Assembly (NCBI RefSeq): GCF_001889065.1
Contig: NZ_LWHB01000062.1
Span: forward strand, 1 to 26,136
Reading direction: 5' to 3'
DNA length: 26,136 nt
DNA from: Suttonella ornithocola
Lineage (GTDB): Bacteria; Pseudomonadota; Gammaproteobacteria; Cardiobacteriales; Cardiobacteriaceae
Shown: positions 14,093 through 22,976 of the stretch, piece after piece
Numbering within the stretch: position 1 is the first letter of the stretch
Layout of the letters: the number at the start of each line of letters is the position of its first letter
Notes under the pieces: generated by a model
The model's input: only the letters and a program-made list of their open reading frames with translations
What the model was told of the DNA's origin: nothing
Databases searched by the model: none
Program-made: the position numbers and the translations under genes

Positions 14093-15484
14093 ATGCATAA
14101 ATCTTTGGTAGTACTTGCCCTTGGTGCTAGCATTTTGTTTCATTCAAATGCTTTTGCAGATGCAGTACCTGATTTTACGGTGTTATTCAAAAAAACAAGC
14201 CCAGCTGTTGTCAGTGTTGAAGTGGAGAGTGTTTTAAAAACACCTTCTGGTCAATATGGCATTCCGCCAAGTGTATTAGAGGAGTTTTTTGGTATTCCAA
14301 GAGGGCAGTTTCAAGAGTATGGTCAAGGAGATAAAGAGCGTATTGTTCAAGCAGGTGGATCAGGGTTTATCATTGATTCTACAGGGGATATTTTGACGAA
14401 TGCCCATGTGGTAGATGGTGCGGATACTGTGCGCGTGCAGCTTAATAACCGCAAAGAATATATGGCTAAAGTCATAGGTGTTGATAAACGGACTGATATT
14501 GCTTTACTCAAAATCGATGGAGAGAATTTTCCGGTTGCAACATTAGGAAATTCAGATGAGGTTCAAGTGGGCGATTGGGTATTAGCGATTGGTTCTCCTT
14601 TTGGTTTTACAGAAACAGCAACAAAGGGAATAGTATCTGCTTTGGGGCGAAGTCTGCCAAATGGTGCTTATACGCCTTTTATTCAAACAGATGCAGCAAT
14701 TAACCCAGGAAATTCTGGCGGTCCATTATTTAATAGCAGAGGTGAGGTGATTGGTATTAATTCTCAAATTTACAGTAGAAGCGGTGCCTTTAATGGCGTG
14801 GGTTTTGCAATTCCAATCAATGTGGCTAAAAATATTGCAGAGCAGTTAAAAAATGGTGGACAAGTTATTCGCGGTTGGCTAGGCGTATCTATTCAAGGTA
14901 CAAATCAACAATTAGCAGAATCTTTTGGGCTTGATAAACCAGAAGGGGCTTTGGTTAGTCAAGTCATGAAAGGTTCTCCAGCAGAAAAAGCAGGGATTAG
15001 GCAGGGAGATGTCATTTTGTCTTATAACAATAAGGTAATAACAAAATCTGCCGATTTACCGCCATTAGTTGCCCTAACAGCTATAGGAGAAAAAGCAAAA
15101 GTAGAAATTTTGCGTGATGGGAAGCGTCAAATGCTTGAAGTAGAAATTGGTAATTTAGATGATTCTGGATATGCTCGTTTAGCTGAAAAAAGCAATCAGT
15201 TTCGTGGTATGCAGCTTAAAGCTTTAGATGAAGCTGCTCGTACAGCACTCGATTTTGATGGAGAAGGAGTATTAGTCAGCAAGGTAGAACCAAAATCAGC
15301 TGCGGCTAAGTCAGGATTGAGAGCTGGGGATATTATTATTGCAGTTGGCAATGAGGTAGTTAAAGCGCCAAAAGCTGTGCAAAAACGGTTAGAAAAAGCA
15401 AATAAAAAGCGCCCTCAACCCATATTGATTTATCGCGATGGGCAAACGATGTTTATACCTTTACTGCCAGATGATTCTAAATAA
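14093..15484 (+). CDS. DegP/MucD-type periplasmic serine protease
   Basis: A 463-residue HtrA-family protease/chaperone that degrades or refolds damaged periplasmic proteins. The Sec signal peptide ends near residue 22 (HSNAFA, then DAV). The trypsin-like domain (about 30-250) has the triad H105 in LTNAHVVDG, D135 in DKRTDIALLKID and S208 in NPGNSGGPLF, with the LA-loop region at 49-85. Two PDZ domains follow: about 260-352 (RGWLGVSIQ...GSPAEKAGIRQGD) and 368-455 (SKVEPKSAAAKSGLRAGD). Length and the early VPDFTVLFKKTSPAVVSVEV favour the MucD/DegQ group. It is divergent from the two-component regulator and has its own terminator. The AGGAAAG Shine-Dalgarno lies 5-12 nt upstream. Confidence 0.93.
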   Translation: MHKSLVVLALGASILFHSNAFADAVPDFTVLFKKTSPAVVSVEVESVLKTPSGQYGIPPSVLEEFFGIPRGQFQEYGQGDKERIVQAGGSGFIIDSTGDILTNAHVVDGADTVRVQLNNRKEYMAKVIGVDKRTDIALLKIDGENFPVATLGNSDEVQVGDWVLAIGSPFGFTETATKGIVSALGRSLPNGAYTPFIQTDAAINPGNSGGPLFNSRGEVIGINSQIYSRSGAFNGVGFAIPINVAKNIAEQLKNGGQVIRGWLGVSIQGTNQQLAESFGLDKPEGALVSQVMKGSPAEKAGIRQGDVILSYNNKVITKSADLPPLVALTAIGEKAKVEILRDGKRQMLEVEIGNLDDSGYARLAEKSNQFRGMQLKALDEAARTALDFDGEGVLVSKVEPKSAAAKSGLRAGDIIIAVGNEVVKAPKAVQKRLEKANKKRPQPILIYRDGQTMFIPLLPDDSK

Positions 15485-15509
15485 TTACAGTTATATTTAT
15501 ATTCTTTCT

Positions 15510-15546
15510 AACGCCTATAGTGTTTTCTATAGGCGTTTAATTTTAT
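15510..15546 (+). terminator. Intrinsic terminator of degP-like gene
   Basis: An 11-bp perfect stem, AACGCCTATAG (15510-15520) with CTATAGGCGTT (15527-15537), has a TGTTTT loop and is followed by TAATTTTAT. It lies 26 bp after the stop. Confidence 0.85.
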
Positions 15547-15553
15547 AAAAAAC

Positions 15554-15582
15554 TTGATAAAAACAGAGGTAAAAATTATAAG
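15554..15582 (+). promoter_or_regulatory. Promoter of the MFS transporter gene
   Basis: TTGATA (15554-15559) is separated by exactly 17 bp from TATAAG (15577-15582), giving 5/6 matches in each hexamer. It lies immediately after the preceding terminator and 30 bp before the MFS start. Confidence 0.6.
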
Positions 15583-15612
15583 TATGCTTTTTTAACAACA
15601 AATAGGGCAATT

Positions 15613-16929
15613 ATGTCAACAACGCTTAATTTACAAACTTTTCTCAATGAACGCGGGTTTTCCCCTTATCAATGGATGATTTTTATTTGTTGCTTTTTAA
15701 CGGCTTTTTTTGATGGAATGGATACAGCGGTGATTGGCTATGTTGCCCCGCATTTGTTACAGGATTGGGGGCTAGAAAAAGCACAGTTATCACCAGTATT
15801 AAGTGCGGCATTATTTGGTTTGGCAATAGGCGCATTAGCATCAGGACCGATTGCAGATAGGTTTGGACGTAAGCCGGTATTAGTGGTGGCTGTTCTGTTA
15901 TTTTCTTTGATGTGTATTGCTTGTGCATACGCACAAAATTTATCGCAATTAGAATGGCTACGATTTTTAACTGGCTTGGGATTAGGGGCAGCAATGCCCA
16001 ATGCAATTACTTTGTTATCAGAATATTGTCCAGATGATAAGCGTTCTCTCATTGTGAATACAATGGCTTGTGGCTTTCCTTTAGGTGCAGCTATTGGGGG
16101 GTTTTTAGCAGCTTGGTTAATTCCTACTTTTGGTTGGCGGTCTGTTTTTTGGGTTTGCGGTGGTACTCCTTTATTGTTGGCTATTTTTATGCTATTTACT
16201 TTACCGAGGTCAGTGCGCTATTTGTTATCTCACGGAAAACCAGCAATTGAAGTTTGGAAGGTTTTACGACGAATTTCTCCAAGTTTGCCTAAAGAAACGC
16301 AATTCGTAATGATTGAACGGCAGATTGAGAATATGGGCGAAAAAAGAGGAATTGCATTGGTGTTATCGCGTCATTATTTATTAGGGTCAGTGATGCTATG
16401 GTTCGCTTATTTTTTCGGATTGATTATTTTTTACAGCATGGTGAATTGGTTACCTGTCTTATTTCAAGAAGCGAAAATGCCGGAAACTTTGGGGCCGAGA
16501 ATTGTAGGTTTATTTGCTTTGGGTGGATTAGGGGCGATATTTAGTGGTTGGTTAATGGATAGGTTTAATGCTAATAAACTGATTGCTTTTTGTGCGTTCT
16601 TAACAGCATTAAGTGTCATTGGAATTGGTTTTGCACTGAATTATCGTATAGAGGTTTTAGTGGCTGTGGTATTGATAGCTGGTGTGTTGCAAAATACGAT
16701 GCAAACGTCTTTGCCTGCTTTAGCAGCAGCTTTTTATCCAACCGCGGGTCGAACAACAGGCGTATCCTTTATGCTGGGTGTTGGCCGATTTGGTGCAATA
16801 GCGGGAACTTTCCTAACGGGTTGGTTAATTAGTCAACAGCTTTCTTTCACACATATTTTTATGATTTTATCAATTCCCTCTTTATTAGTAATGAGTTGTA
16901 TTTTGATTAAGGAATGGTTTTATCAATAA
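15613..16929 (+). CDS. MFS transporter, aromatic acid:H+ symporter (AAHS) type
   Basis: A 438-residue 12-helix major-facilitator protein. The family-defining motif FFDGMDTAVIGYVAP (32-46) in helix 1, GPIADRFGRKP (78-88) in loop 2-3, and GLGAAMPNAITLLSEYCPDDKR in helices 4-5 match the aromatic-acid/H+ symporter group (BenK, PcaK, MhpT). The second half has GWLMDRFNANK, a weaker repeat of the loop motif. Members import benzoate, 4-hydroxybenzoate or related acids, but no aromatic degradation gene is in the window, so the substrate stays open and a short-chain organic acid is equally possible. Start support is AGGG about 10 nt before ATG 15613. dtd follows 36 bp later without an obvious terminator, so the two may share a transcript. 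Confidence 0.85.
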   Translation: MSTTLNLQTFLNERGFSPYQWMIFICCFLTAFFDGMDTAVIGYVAPHLLQDWGLEKAQLSPVLSAALFGLAIGALASGPIADRFGRKPVLVVAVLLFSLMCIACAYAQNLSQLEWLRFLTGLGLGAAMPNAITLLSEYCPDDKRSLIVNTMACGFPLGAAIGGFLAAWLIPTFGWRSVFWVCGGTPLLLAIFMLFTLPRSVRYLLSHGKPAIEVWKVLRRISPSLPKETQFVMIERQIENMGEKRGIALVLSRHYLLGSVMLWFAYFFGLIIFYSMVNWLPVLFQEAKMPETLGPRIVGLFALGGLGAIFSGWLMDRFNANKLIAFCAFLTALSVIGIGFALNYRIEVLVAVVLIAGVLQNTMQTSLPALAAAFYPTAGRTTGVSFMLGVGRFGAIAGTFLTGWLISQQLSFTHIFMILSIPSLLVMSCILIKEWFYQ

Positions 16930-16965
16930 TTTTTTCTGATAAAGAAGATTTGTAATGGGGCTTTT

Positions 16966-17406
16966 ATGATTGGTTTAATTCAGCGAGTTACTTCGGCTTC
17001 TGTAAAAGTAGATGAAGCTGTGGTTGGTGAAATTGCACAAGGATTGCTGGTATTAGTAGGTATCGAAAAAACAGATATTTGGCAAAATGCAGAAAAGTTA
17101 GCACAAAAAATTTTAAATTATCGTGTATTTTCGGATAAAGATGACAGGATGAATTTAAATGTTACGCAAGTGGGCGGTGAGATCTTGCTGGTATCGCAAT
17201 TTACTTTGACGGCAAATACTAGTAAAGGTAATCGTCCGGGGTTTGATCCAGCGATGCCACCAGTAGTTGCGAAAGATTTTTTTCATCGGTTTTGTGTTTA
17301 TATGGCAGAACGTTATCCCAATAAGATTCAAGTGGGGCAATTTGGGGCAAATATGCAAGTATCTTTGGTTAATGACGGACCAGTTACGTTTTGGTTGCAA
17401 TGTTAA
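16966..17406 (+). CDS. dtd: D-aminoacyl-tRNA deacylase
   Basis: The 146-residue enzyme removes D-amino acids (and glycine mischarged on tRNA-Ala) from tRNA, acting as a proofreading step in the cytoplasm. The canonical start IGLIQRVTSASVKVD is present. The two active-site motifs that meet across the dimer are SQFTL (77-81) and NDGPVT (136-141), the latter carrying the cross-subunit Gly-Pro. YRVFSDKDDRMNLN (52-65) and FGANMQV (126-132) are also conserved. Length is normal. The Shine-Dalgarno is a modest GGGG about 6 nt upstream. It is placed between an MFS gene and PTS genes, with which it has no clear functional link. Confidence 0.95.
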   Translation: MIGLIQRVTSASVKVDEAVVGEIAQGLLVLVGIEKTDIWQNAEKLAQKILNYRVFSDKDDRMNLNVTQVGGEILLVSQFTLTANTSKGNRPGFDPAMPPVVAKDFFHRFCVYMAERYPNKIQVGQFGANMQVSLVNDGPVTFWLQC

Positions 17407-17478
17407 TCTTGAATTCTGAAGGTAAATAGGCGTAGAGTAACTCTGCCAATTGAGGCTGATTTTTTATAGGAGAAAATA

Positions 17479-17757
17479 ATGAAAATTTTAGCAGTTTGTG
17501 CGCATGGTTTAGGTAGTAGTTTTTTAATGGAGATGAATATTAAAAAAGCGCTTAAAAAGCTTGGAATAGAGGCAGAGGTAGAGCATTCTGATTTATCTGT
17601 AACAGGCAATGATGATGCAGATTTATTTGTCATGGGTGAAGATATCGCTGAAAGCAGTTCTTTAGATAAAACTCGTATGATTACTTTAAAAAATTTAGTG
17701 AGTTCAACAGAGTATGAGGAAAAATTAAAAACCTATTTTGATAAGCAAGGAAGATAG
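17479..17757 (+). CDS. PTS ascorbate-type EIIB component
   Basis: A 92-residue cytoplasmic EIIB protein of the ascorbate/Gat-like (SgaB/UlaB) type. The phospho-cysteine is C7 in the opening MKILAVCAHGLGSSFLMEMN, the standard P-loop-like site of this family; the remainder is a small Rossmann-like alpha/beta fold. TAGGAG precedes ATG 17479 at good spacing. The EIIC gene starts 2 bp after its stop. A short imperfect hairpin (17429-17447) followed by a T-run at 17460-17466 lies between dtd and this gene and might attenuate read-through from dtd. EIIA is not present here, nor the ascorbate-phosphate catabolic enzymes, so the actual sugar is uncertain. Confidence 0.86.
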   Translation: MKILAVCAHGLGSSFLMEMNIKKALKKLGIEAEVEHSDLSVTGNDDADLFVMGEDIAESSSLDKTRMITLKNLVSSTEYEEKLKTYFDKQGR

Positions 17758-17759
17758 CT

Positions 17760-19118
17760 ATGAATGCTCTGCTCAATTTTATTCTAGATATTTTAAAAGT
17801 GCCTGCGGTATTAGTGGGATTAGTGGCATTAGTTGGCTTAATCGCTCAAAAAAAATCACTGGCGGATACTATCCGTGGAACCATTAAAACAATTTTGGGA
17901 TTTATTGTTTTAGGTGGTGGCGCGGAATTAGTAGTGAATTCATTAGCGCCTATGGGAACGATTATGCAAGATAGCTTTGGTGTGCAAGGCATTATTCCAA
18001 ATAATGAAGCGATTGTTTCGATGGCCTTGAAAGAGTATGGCACTGCAACAGCGCTAATTATGGCTTTTGGAATGGCGGCGAATATTCTTATCGCGCGTTT
18101 TACTCGTTTGAAATATATTTTTCTCACGGGGCATCATACGTTTTATATGGCATGTATGATTGGGGTGATTTTAAGCGTTGCGGGCTTTAGAGGCTTTATG
18201 TTGGTAGTAGTCGGCGCGCTATGGTTAGGGTTTATCATGGCGTTTTTCCCGGCGATTGCGCAGGGTTATATGCGTAAAATCACGGGTAGTGATGATATTG
18301 GTTTTGGGCATTTTGGCACGGTAGGATATGTTTTATCTGGTGGAATTGGACAGTTAGTTGGCCAAGGTTCAAAGTCAACAGAAGAGTTAAATCTTCCTAA
18401 AAATTTGGGTTTTTTACGCGATAGTTCGGTTTCTATTTCTTTGACGATGGCAGTAATTTATTTAATTTTAGTGATTGCCGCTGGTCCTGAATTTGTGCAA
18501 ACAACATTAAGCGATGGTCAAAATTTTTTGGTGTATGCCATTATTGAGGCGATTACTTTTGCGTCAGGAGTATTTATTATTCTCCAAGGTGTGCGTTTGA
18601 TATTGGCAGAAATCGTTCCAGCGTTTACGGGGTTTTCCGAAAGATTGGTTCCAGATGCTAAGCCAGCTTTGGATTGTCCAATTGTTTTTCCTTATGCGCC
18701 AAATGCGGTTTTAATTGGCTTTTTATCTAGCTTTGTTGGTGGATTGGTGAGTTTGGCAATATTGGGGATGCTTCATTGGACATTGATTTTACCGGGTGTG
18801 GTTCCGCATTTCTTTTGTGGCGCAACAGCGGGTGTGTTTGGTAATGCCATGGGCGGTCGTAGAGGCGCAATTTTGGGCGCTTTTGCACATGGTGTTTTGA
18901 TTAGCTTTTTACCTGTTTTCTTATTGCCTGTTTTAAGGAATTTAGGATTTGCCAATACAACTTTTTCCGATACAGATTTTGGGGTAGTTGGTATTCTTAT
19001 GGGAAAATTGGTGGCGAGCGGTTCTCAAGTATTGATTACAGTCGTGATTGTCGCCATTATTGCTGCGTTAGTGATTTATAATTTTGTTGCGCCTAAACAT
19101 TTAAGCAAACAACAGTAA
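17760..19118 (+). CDS. PTS ascorbate-type EIIC permease (UlaA-like)
   Basis: A 452-residue membrane permease, the UlaA/SgaT-type EIIC that translocates and helps phosphorylate its substrate. It has about eleven hydrophobic segments. Family motifs are IRGTIKTILGFIVLGGGAEL near the N-terminus, ARFTRLKYIFLTGHHTFYMA, GFGHFGTVGYVLSGGIGQLV, a buried acidic segment LAEIVPAFTGFSE and FFCGATAGVFGNAMGGRRGA. E. coli UlaA is of similar size (465). It pairs with the EIIB gene 2 bp upstream. Ascorbate is the known substrate of the characterised homologue; related systems take other compounds, and nothing in the window settles it. It ends at a hairpin shared with the convergent ilvA. Confidence 0.87.
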   Translation: MNALLNFILDILKVPAVLVGLVALVGLIAQKKSLADTIRGTIKTILGFIVLGGGAELVVNSLAPMGTIMQDSFGVQGIIPNNEAIVSMALKEYGTATALIMAFGMAANILIARFTRLKYIFLTGHHTFYMACMIGVILSVAGFRGFMLVVVGALWLGFIMAFFPAIAQGYMRKITGSDDIGFGHFGTVGYVLSGGIGQLVGQGSKSTEELNLPKNLGFLRDSSVSISLTMAVIYLILVIAAGPEFVQTTLSDGQNFLVYAIIEAITFASGVFIILQGVRLILAEIVPAFTGFSERLVPDAKPALDCPIVFPYAPNAVLIGFLSSFVGGLVSLAILGMLHWTLILPGVVPHFFCGATAGVFGNAMGGRRGAILGAFAHGVLISFLPVFLLPVLRNLGFANTTFSDTDFGVVGILMGKLVASGSQVLITVVIVAIIAALVIYNFVAPKHLSKQQ

Positions 19119-19126
19119 CTATTCAA

Positions 19127-19175
19127 GGCTATAGGATGCGTTCAATAATAATCCTATAGCCTATTGACTATTTTT
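19127..19175 (+). terminator. Bidirectional hairpin between EIIC and ilvA genes
   Basis: A perfect 11-bp stem, GGCTATAGGAT (19127-19137) with ATCCTATAGCC (19151-19161), has a 13-nt loop. TATTGACTATTTTT follows on the plus strand. Its position between convergent stops supports a terminator used from both sides; the T-tails are imperfect. Confidence 0.65.
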
Positions 19176-19187
19176 AATAGAAAAATG

Positions 19188-20717
19188 TTATTTTTTAATG
19201 GGTGCTAAAAATCTTTTATAGGCGGGGTTGTCGGTTTCTTCATGATAGTCGTAACCAATTCTGTCTAAGTGGTCTTTTAAGGAAGTGTAGTCTTTCGCTT
19301 GTATGCCACATAAAACGCGTCCGTAGTCAGAACCATGATTGCGATAGTGAAATAAGCTAATATTAAAATCAGTACTCAGGGTATTTAAAAAGTGCATGAG
19401 CGCGCCGGGACGTTCTGGAAAGCCAAAACCAAAAAGATATTCATTTTCTACTTTTGCACTACCGCCAATCATGTAGCGTAGATGTTCTTTTGCAAGTTCA
19501 TTATCGCTTAAGTCTTCAGTCGGATAGCCGGCTTCGCGAAGTTTATGAATAAATTGATTGAGTTGTTTCTGTCCATTATTGAGTTGTAAACCAACAAAAA
19601 TTTGCGCTTCATTTTCATCTTGGTAGCGATAGTTAAATTCAGTTACTGCGTTATCACCACCAATGAGTTGGCAAAAGTTACGATAAGCCCCAGGACGTTC
19701 TGGAATGGTAACGGCAATTAGTCCTTCTCTTCGTTCTCCAATTTCTGTTCGCTCTGCGATATAGCGTAGGCGGTCAAAGTTAACGTTAGCACCAGAAACG
19801 ATATGGATTAAGGTCAATGATTTTTCTTTTTGTTGAGCAGCCCATTTTTTTAGTCCAGCGGCAGCTAATGCACCAGAAGGCTCTGCAATGGCACGCGTAT
19901 CATCAAATAGGTCTTTCATTGCCGCACAAATTTCATCTGTACTGACGGTTACAAAGCTATCGGCGTATTGTTTAATAAGGTCGTAAGTTAATTCACCAGG
20001 TTGTTTAACGGCAACACCGTCAGCAAAAATTCCAACAGATTCTAATGTTTGTCGCTCGCCATGTCGGATAGCATTAGTCATAGAGGCTGCATCTTCTGGC
20101 TCAACGCCAATAATTTTAATGTCTGGTCGAAGTGATTTGGTCAATAGGGCAATACCGGCTAGTAAGCCACCACCACCAACGGGCACAAAAATTGCATCAA
20201 TTTTTTTAGGATGTTGACGTAATAACTCTAAGCCAATAGTTCCTTGTCCAGCAATGGTGTAAGGATCATCAAAAGGATGTATGTAGGTGAGCTGGTAGGC
20301 ATTCATTAATTCATGAGCATGTGCTGCGGCTTCATCGTAAAAATCGCCATGTAAGACGATATTTACCCACTCTCCTCCTAAACGTCTCACCGCATCTACT
20401 TTAATGTTAGGGGTTGTTTTGGGCATCACAATGGTTGCTCTAATTTGCAGTTTATGTGCGGCAAGTGCTACACCTTGTGCATGGTTTCCTGCAGATGAGC
20501 AAATGACGCCTTTAGCACGAGCTTCTTCATCTAAATGATACATTTTGTTATAGGCGCCACGACATTTAAAAGAAAATACGGGCTGTAAATCTTCTCTTTT
20601 ACAGAGAACTTGATGACCAATTCTCGCAGAAAGTCTGGGCATTGAGTCTAGTGGTGTTTCAATAGCGACATCGTAAACAGGAGCCGTCAAAATTTTTTCA
20701 AGGTAATTCGTTATCAT
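19188..20717 (-). CDS. ilvA: Biosynthetic threonine ammonia-lyase
   Basis: A PLP-dependent deaminase converting threonine to 2-oxobutyrate, the first step of isoleucine synthesis. The chosen ATG 20717 gives 509 residues and an N-terminus, MITNYLEKILTAPVYDVAIE, that aligns with gammaproteobacterial IlvA; an in-frame TTG 21 bases further out lacks a Shine-Dalgarno. The PLP lysine is K51 in FSFKCRGAYNKM, followed by SSAGNHAQGVALAAH (74-88), the phosphate-binding GGGGLLAGIA (181-190) and SGALAAAGLKK. The C-terminal third holds two ACT-like regulatory domains, each with PERPGA (from about 332 and 421), the architecture of the isoleucine-inhibited enzyme. It is divergent from rpiA, an arrangement common in gammaproteobacteria. 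No attenuator-like leader was found. Confidence 0.95.
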   Translation of the reverse strand: MITNYLEKILTAPVYDVAIETPLDSMPRLSARIGHQVLCKREDLQPVFSFKCRGAYNKMYHLDEEARAKGVICSSAGNHAQGVALAAHKLQIRATIVMPKTTPNIKVDAVRRLGGEWVNIVLHGDFYDEAAAHAHELMNAYQLTYIHPFDDPYTIAGQGTIGLELLRQHPKKIDAIFVPVGGGGLLAGIALLTKSLRPDIKIIGVEPEDAASMTNAIRHGERQTLESVGIFADGVAVKQPGELTYDLIKQYADSFVTVSTDEICAAMKDLFDDTRAIAEPSGALAAAGLKKWAAQQKEKSLTLIHIVSGANVNFDRLRYIAERTEIGERREGLIAVTIPERPGAYRNFCQLIGGDNAVTEFNYRYQDENEAQIFVGLQLNNGQKQLNQFIHKLREAGYPTEDLSDNELAKEHLRYMIGGSAKVENEYLFGFGFPERPGALMHFLNTLSTDFNISLFHYRNHGSDYGRVLCGIQAKDYTSLKDHLDRIGYDYHEETDNPAYKRFLAPIKK

Positions 20718-20820
20718 TGTCGGTAAAAAATTATGCAAATAAAGTTTGGCAGTTTATGCCTTAGTACTACCAGCAGCAAGTCTAAAAATGGTTTAATAGC
20801 AATTTAATTAGGAGAAAGTG

Positions 20821-21477
20821 ATGAATCAACAAGAAATGAAGCGATTGGTGGCTGAGTCAGCCGTTGCGAAGTTAAAAGAAGGAATAACGCTTGGTGTAGG
20901 CAGTGGTTCTACTGTACTTTGTTTTATAGAGGCTTTAGGTAAATCAGGATTGCAATTTAAGGATGTTGTTGCTGCTTCAGAAAGTAGTGCAGAGGCGCTA
21001 AGAAAAGTGGGCTATCAAGTAAGAGATTTAAATGCTTGCGACCCTATTGATATTTATGTTGATGGTTGTGATGAAATTGATGCAACAAAATGTATGATTA
21101 AAGGTGGAGGAGCAGCTTTGACAAGAGAGAAGATAATTGCTGCCGCTTCTGCTGAATTTTTATGTATTGTAGATGAGTCTAAAAAGGTAAATATTTTAGG
21201 TAAGTTTCCGTTACCAGTTGAAGTTATTCCTATGGCACGTAGCTATGTTGCTCGTGAACTAGCCAAATTAGGCGGAGAACCTCGTTGGCGAGAAGGGGTA
21301 GTTACAGATAATGGTAATTGGATTTTAGATGTTTATTATTTTGAGATTATCGATCCAATTGAAATGGAGGCTAAAATCAATAATATTGCTGGGGTAGTTA
21401 CCGTAGGAATTTTTGCGCAGCAAAAAGCACATATAGTGTTGATGAGTACACAGCAAGGAACAGTAGAAGAATGGTAG
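20821..21477 (+). CDS. rpiA: Ribose-5-phosphate isomerase A
   Basis: The 218-residue enzyme interconverts ribose 5-phosphate and ribulose 5-phosphate in the pentose phosphate pathway. Motifs are GVGSGSTV (25-32), DGCDEID (81-87), KGGGAALTREK (94-104, catalytic glutamate E103) and VDESK (117-121), all conserved in type A enzymes. ATG 20821 is chosen over an in-frame GTG at 20818 because AGGAG lies at 6 nt from the ATG. It is divergent from ilvA over about 100 bp. A short hairpin terminator shared with convergent ctpA follows directly. Confidence 0.96.
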   Translation: MNQQEMKRLVAESAVAKLKEGITLGVGSGSTVLCFIEALGKSGLQFKDVVAASESSAEALRKVGYQVRDLNACDPIDIYVDGCDEIDATKCMIKGGGAALTREKIIAAASAEFLCIVDESKKVNILGKFPLPVEVIPMARSYVARELAKLGGEPRWREGVVTDNGNWILDVYYFEIIDPIEMEAKINNIAGVVTVGIFAQQKAHIVLMSTQQGTVEEW

Positions 21478-21478
21478 T

Positions 21479-21501
21479 AAAAGTGGGAGGTTATCCCACC
21501 T
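21479..21501 (+). terminator. Compact bidirectional terminator between rpiA and ctpA
   Basis: AAAGTGGGA and TCCCACCTTT pair around GGTTA with a one-base bulge; on the minus strand the stem is followed by TTTT. Only 24 bp separate the two convergent stop codons, so this hairpin must serve both. Confidence 0.65.
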
Positions 21502-22863
21502 TTAGCTTTGTGGTGTAGTATTTTCTTTCTCGGGCATTTCTTCTGTTGGCTTTAATATGCTCATTGCGGTGAGAATATTCAGTGCTTCATATAATGGAAA
21601 ATCTTGTTCAGCCAGTGATGTTGGTGTGTCTGAAGAATGTGGTTTAGTGGCGTTATTTTTGGTAGGGTTGGGTAAATGATTGGGCAAGCTTGCTTCATTC
21701 TGTGTTGGTAGGGATTGGGTTTTTCCTACGCTTAGAGGCGATAATTGGACTTGAGGGGTAATGCCAGTTGCTTGGATACTTTTTCCTGAAGGGGTAAAGT
21801 AGCGTGCGGTAGTGAGTTTAATAGCGCCGCCGTGAATTAAAGGAGCAACGCTTTGGACAGAACCTTTACCAAAAGTTTGTTGTCCAACGACTAAGGCGCG
21901 ATGATTATCTTGTAATGCGCCAGCTAAAATTTCAGCAGCAGATGCAGTTCCATTATTAACTAAGATAACAATAGGTTTTTTATTTAAAATATCACCTTTT
22001 TGTGCATGAAAGTTTTCATTTTCTTCTGGTATTCTGCCCCGGATACTAACAATTTCTCCGTCGTCTAAAAAAAGGTCAGCAATATCAATAGCGCTATCTA
22101 AAATTCCTCCGGGATTGTCTCGTAAATCAATAATCAAACCATTTAGGGTATATTTGACTTGCAGAGATTCTATTTCTTTAGATAAGGCTTCGTTACTATC
22201 GTCTTGGAATTGCGTAATGCGAATATAAGCATATTCTGGTGTTAACATCTTTGAACTAACGCTATTGGTCTGGATGAGTGCTCTAGTTAAGCTATATTGT
22301 TGAACGGCATCATTACGCTGAACGGTTAATGTTACAGTCGTACCAGCTTCTCCGTCTAAGAGTTTTGATGTTTCAGGTAAGCTAAGCTCTGAAACAGTTT
22401 GTCCATTAACTTGACTAATAATATCTCCACTTTTTATTCCGGCTTTTGCAGCTGGAGAACCGTCAATCGCTGATACTACTCGGATAGAACCTGCTTTTAT
22501 ATCTAAAACAACACCGATCCCTGCGTATTGTCCTTCGCTTTCTTGTGTAAAAGTTTGATATTCAGAATCGTTCATATAGGAAGAATGAGGATCAAGGCGG
22601 GTGAGCATCCCTCTAATTGCATTTTCAATAAGCATTTTATTATCAATTTTTTCTACATAATTTTGCTTAATGGCATCAAAAACATCTACGAATGTTTGCA
22701 AAGCATCAAAAGGAATATCATCTGGTTTGACATCCGCTGGGTCGTCATCTAATGAAGTTAAAACCAAATCGTTTGGTTCGGGATTGGTAATGGGAGGTGT
22801 TTCAGTGTTTTGAGCAAAAGCTAAGTTTATGGCGAGTGCTAGAAAGCAAATGGTAGGGCGCAT
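21502..22863 (-). CDS. Carboxy-terminal processing protease (S41 family)
   Basis: A 453-residue periplasmic serine protease of the CtpA type (S41A), which trims or degrades proteins from their C-termini, often peptidoglycan hydrolases, with a TPR adaptor in some species. ATG 22863 is chosen because it begins a clean signal peptide, MRPTICFLALAINLAFA, cleaved before QNTE; an in-frame TTG at 22878 has no better support. A helical N-domain (52-105) is followed by the PDZ domain (about 108-190, YAGIGVVLD...DGSPAAKAGIKSGDIIS). The core then has LIIDLRDNPGGIL (243-255), catalytic S308 in GTASAAEI and K333 in QQTFGKGSVQ. The C-terminal 80 residues are low-complexity and Asn/Pro/Ser-rich. It is divergent from the TRAP receptor pair. 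Confidence 0.92.
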   Translation of the reverse strand: MRPTICFLALAINLAFAQNTETPPITNPEPNDLVLTSLDDDPADVKPDDIPFDALQTFVDVFDAIKQNYVEKIDNKMLIENAIRGMLTRLDPHSSYMNDSEYQTFTQESEGQYAGIGVVLDIKAGSIRVVSAIDGSPAAKAGIKSGDIISQVNGQTVSELSLPETSKLLDGEAGTTVTLTVQRNDAVQQYSLTRALIQTNSVSSKMLTPEYAYIRITQFQDDSNEALSKEIESLQVKYTLNGLIIDLRDNPGGILDSAIDIADLFLDDGEIVSIRGRIPEENENFHAQKGDILNKKPIVILVNNGTASAAEILAGALQDNHRALVVGQQTFGKGSVQSVAPLIHGGAIKLTTARYFTPSGKSIQATGITPQVQLSPLSVGKTQSLPTQNEASLPNHLPNPTKNNATKPHSSDTPTSLAEQDFPLYEALNILTAMSILKPTEEMPEKENTTPQS

Positions 22864-22976
22864 AATTATCTCGGTCAATAAAAATAAATAGAGTAACGCA
22901 TTTTATATGCAAAACACATGACACCCTGAAAATACTATGGCAGACTGTTCGCTTGTTTAATTAAAAAGGAGTAGAG

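Noticed and set aside
20718..20820. Attenuator or riboswitch between ilvA and rpiA
   Set aside because: No stable hairpin, T-run or known aptamer blocks were seen; it reads as a plain divergent promoter region.
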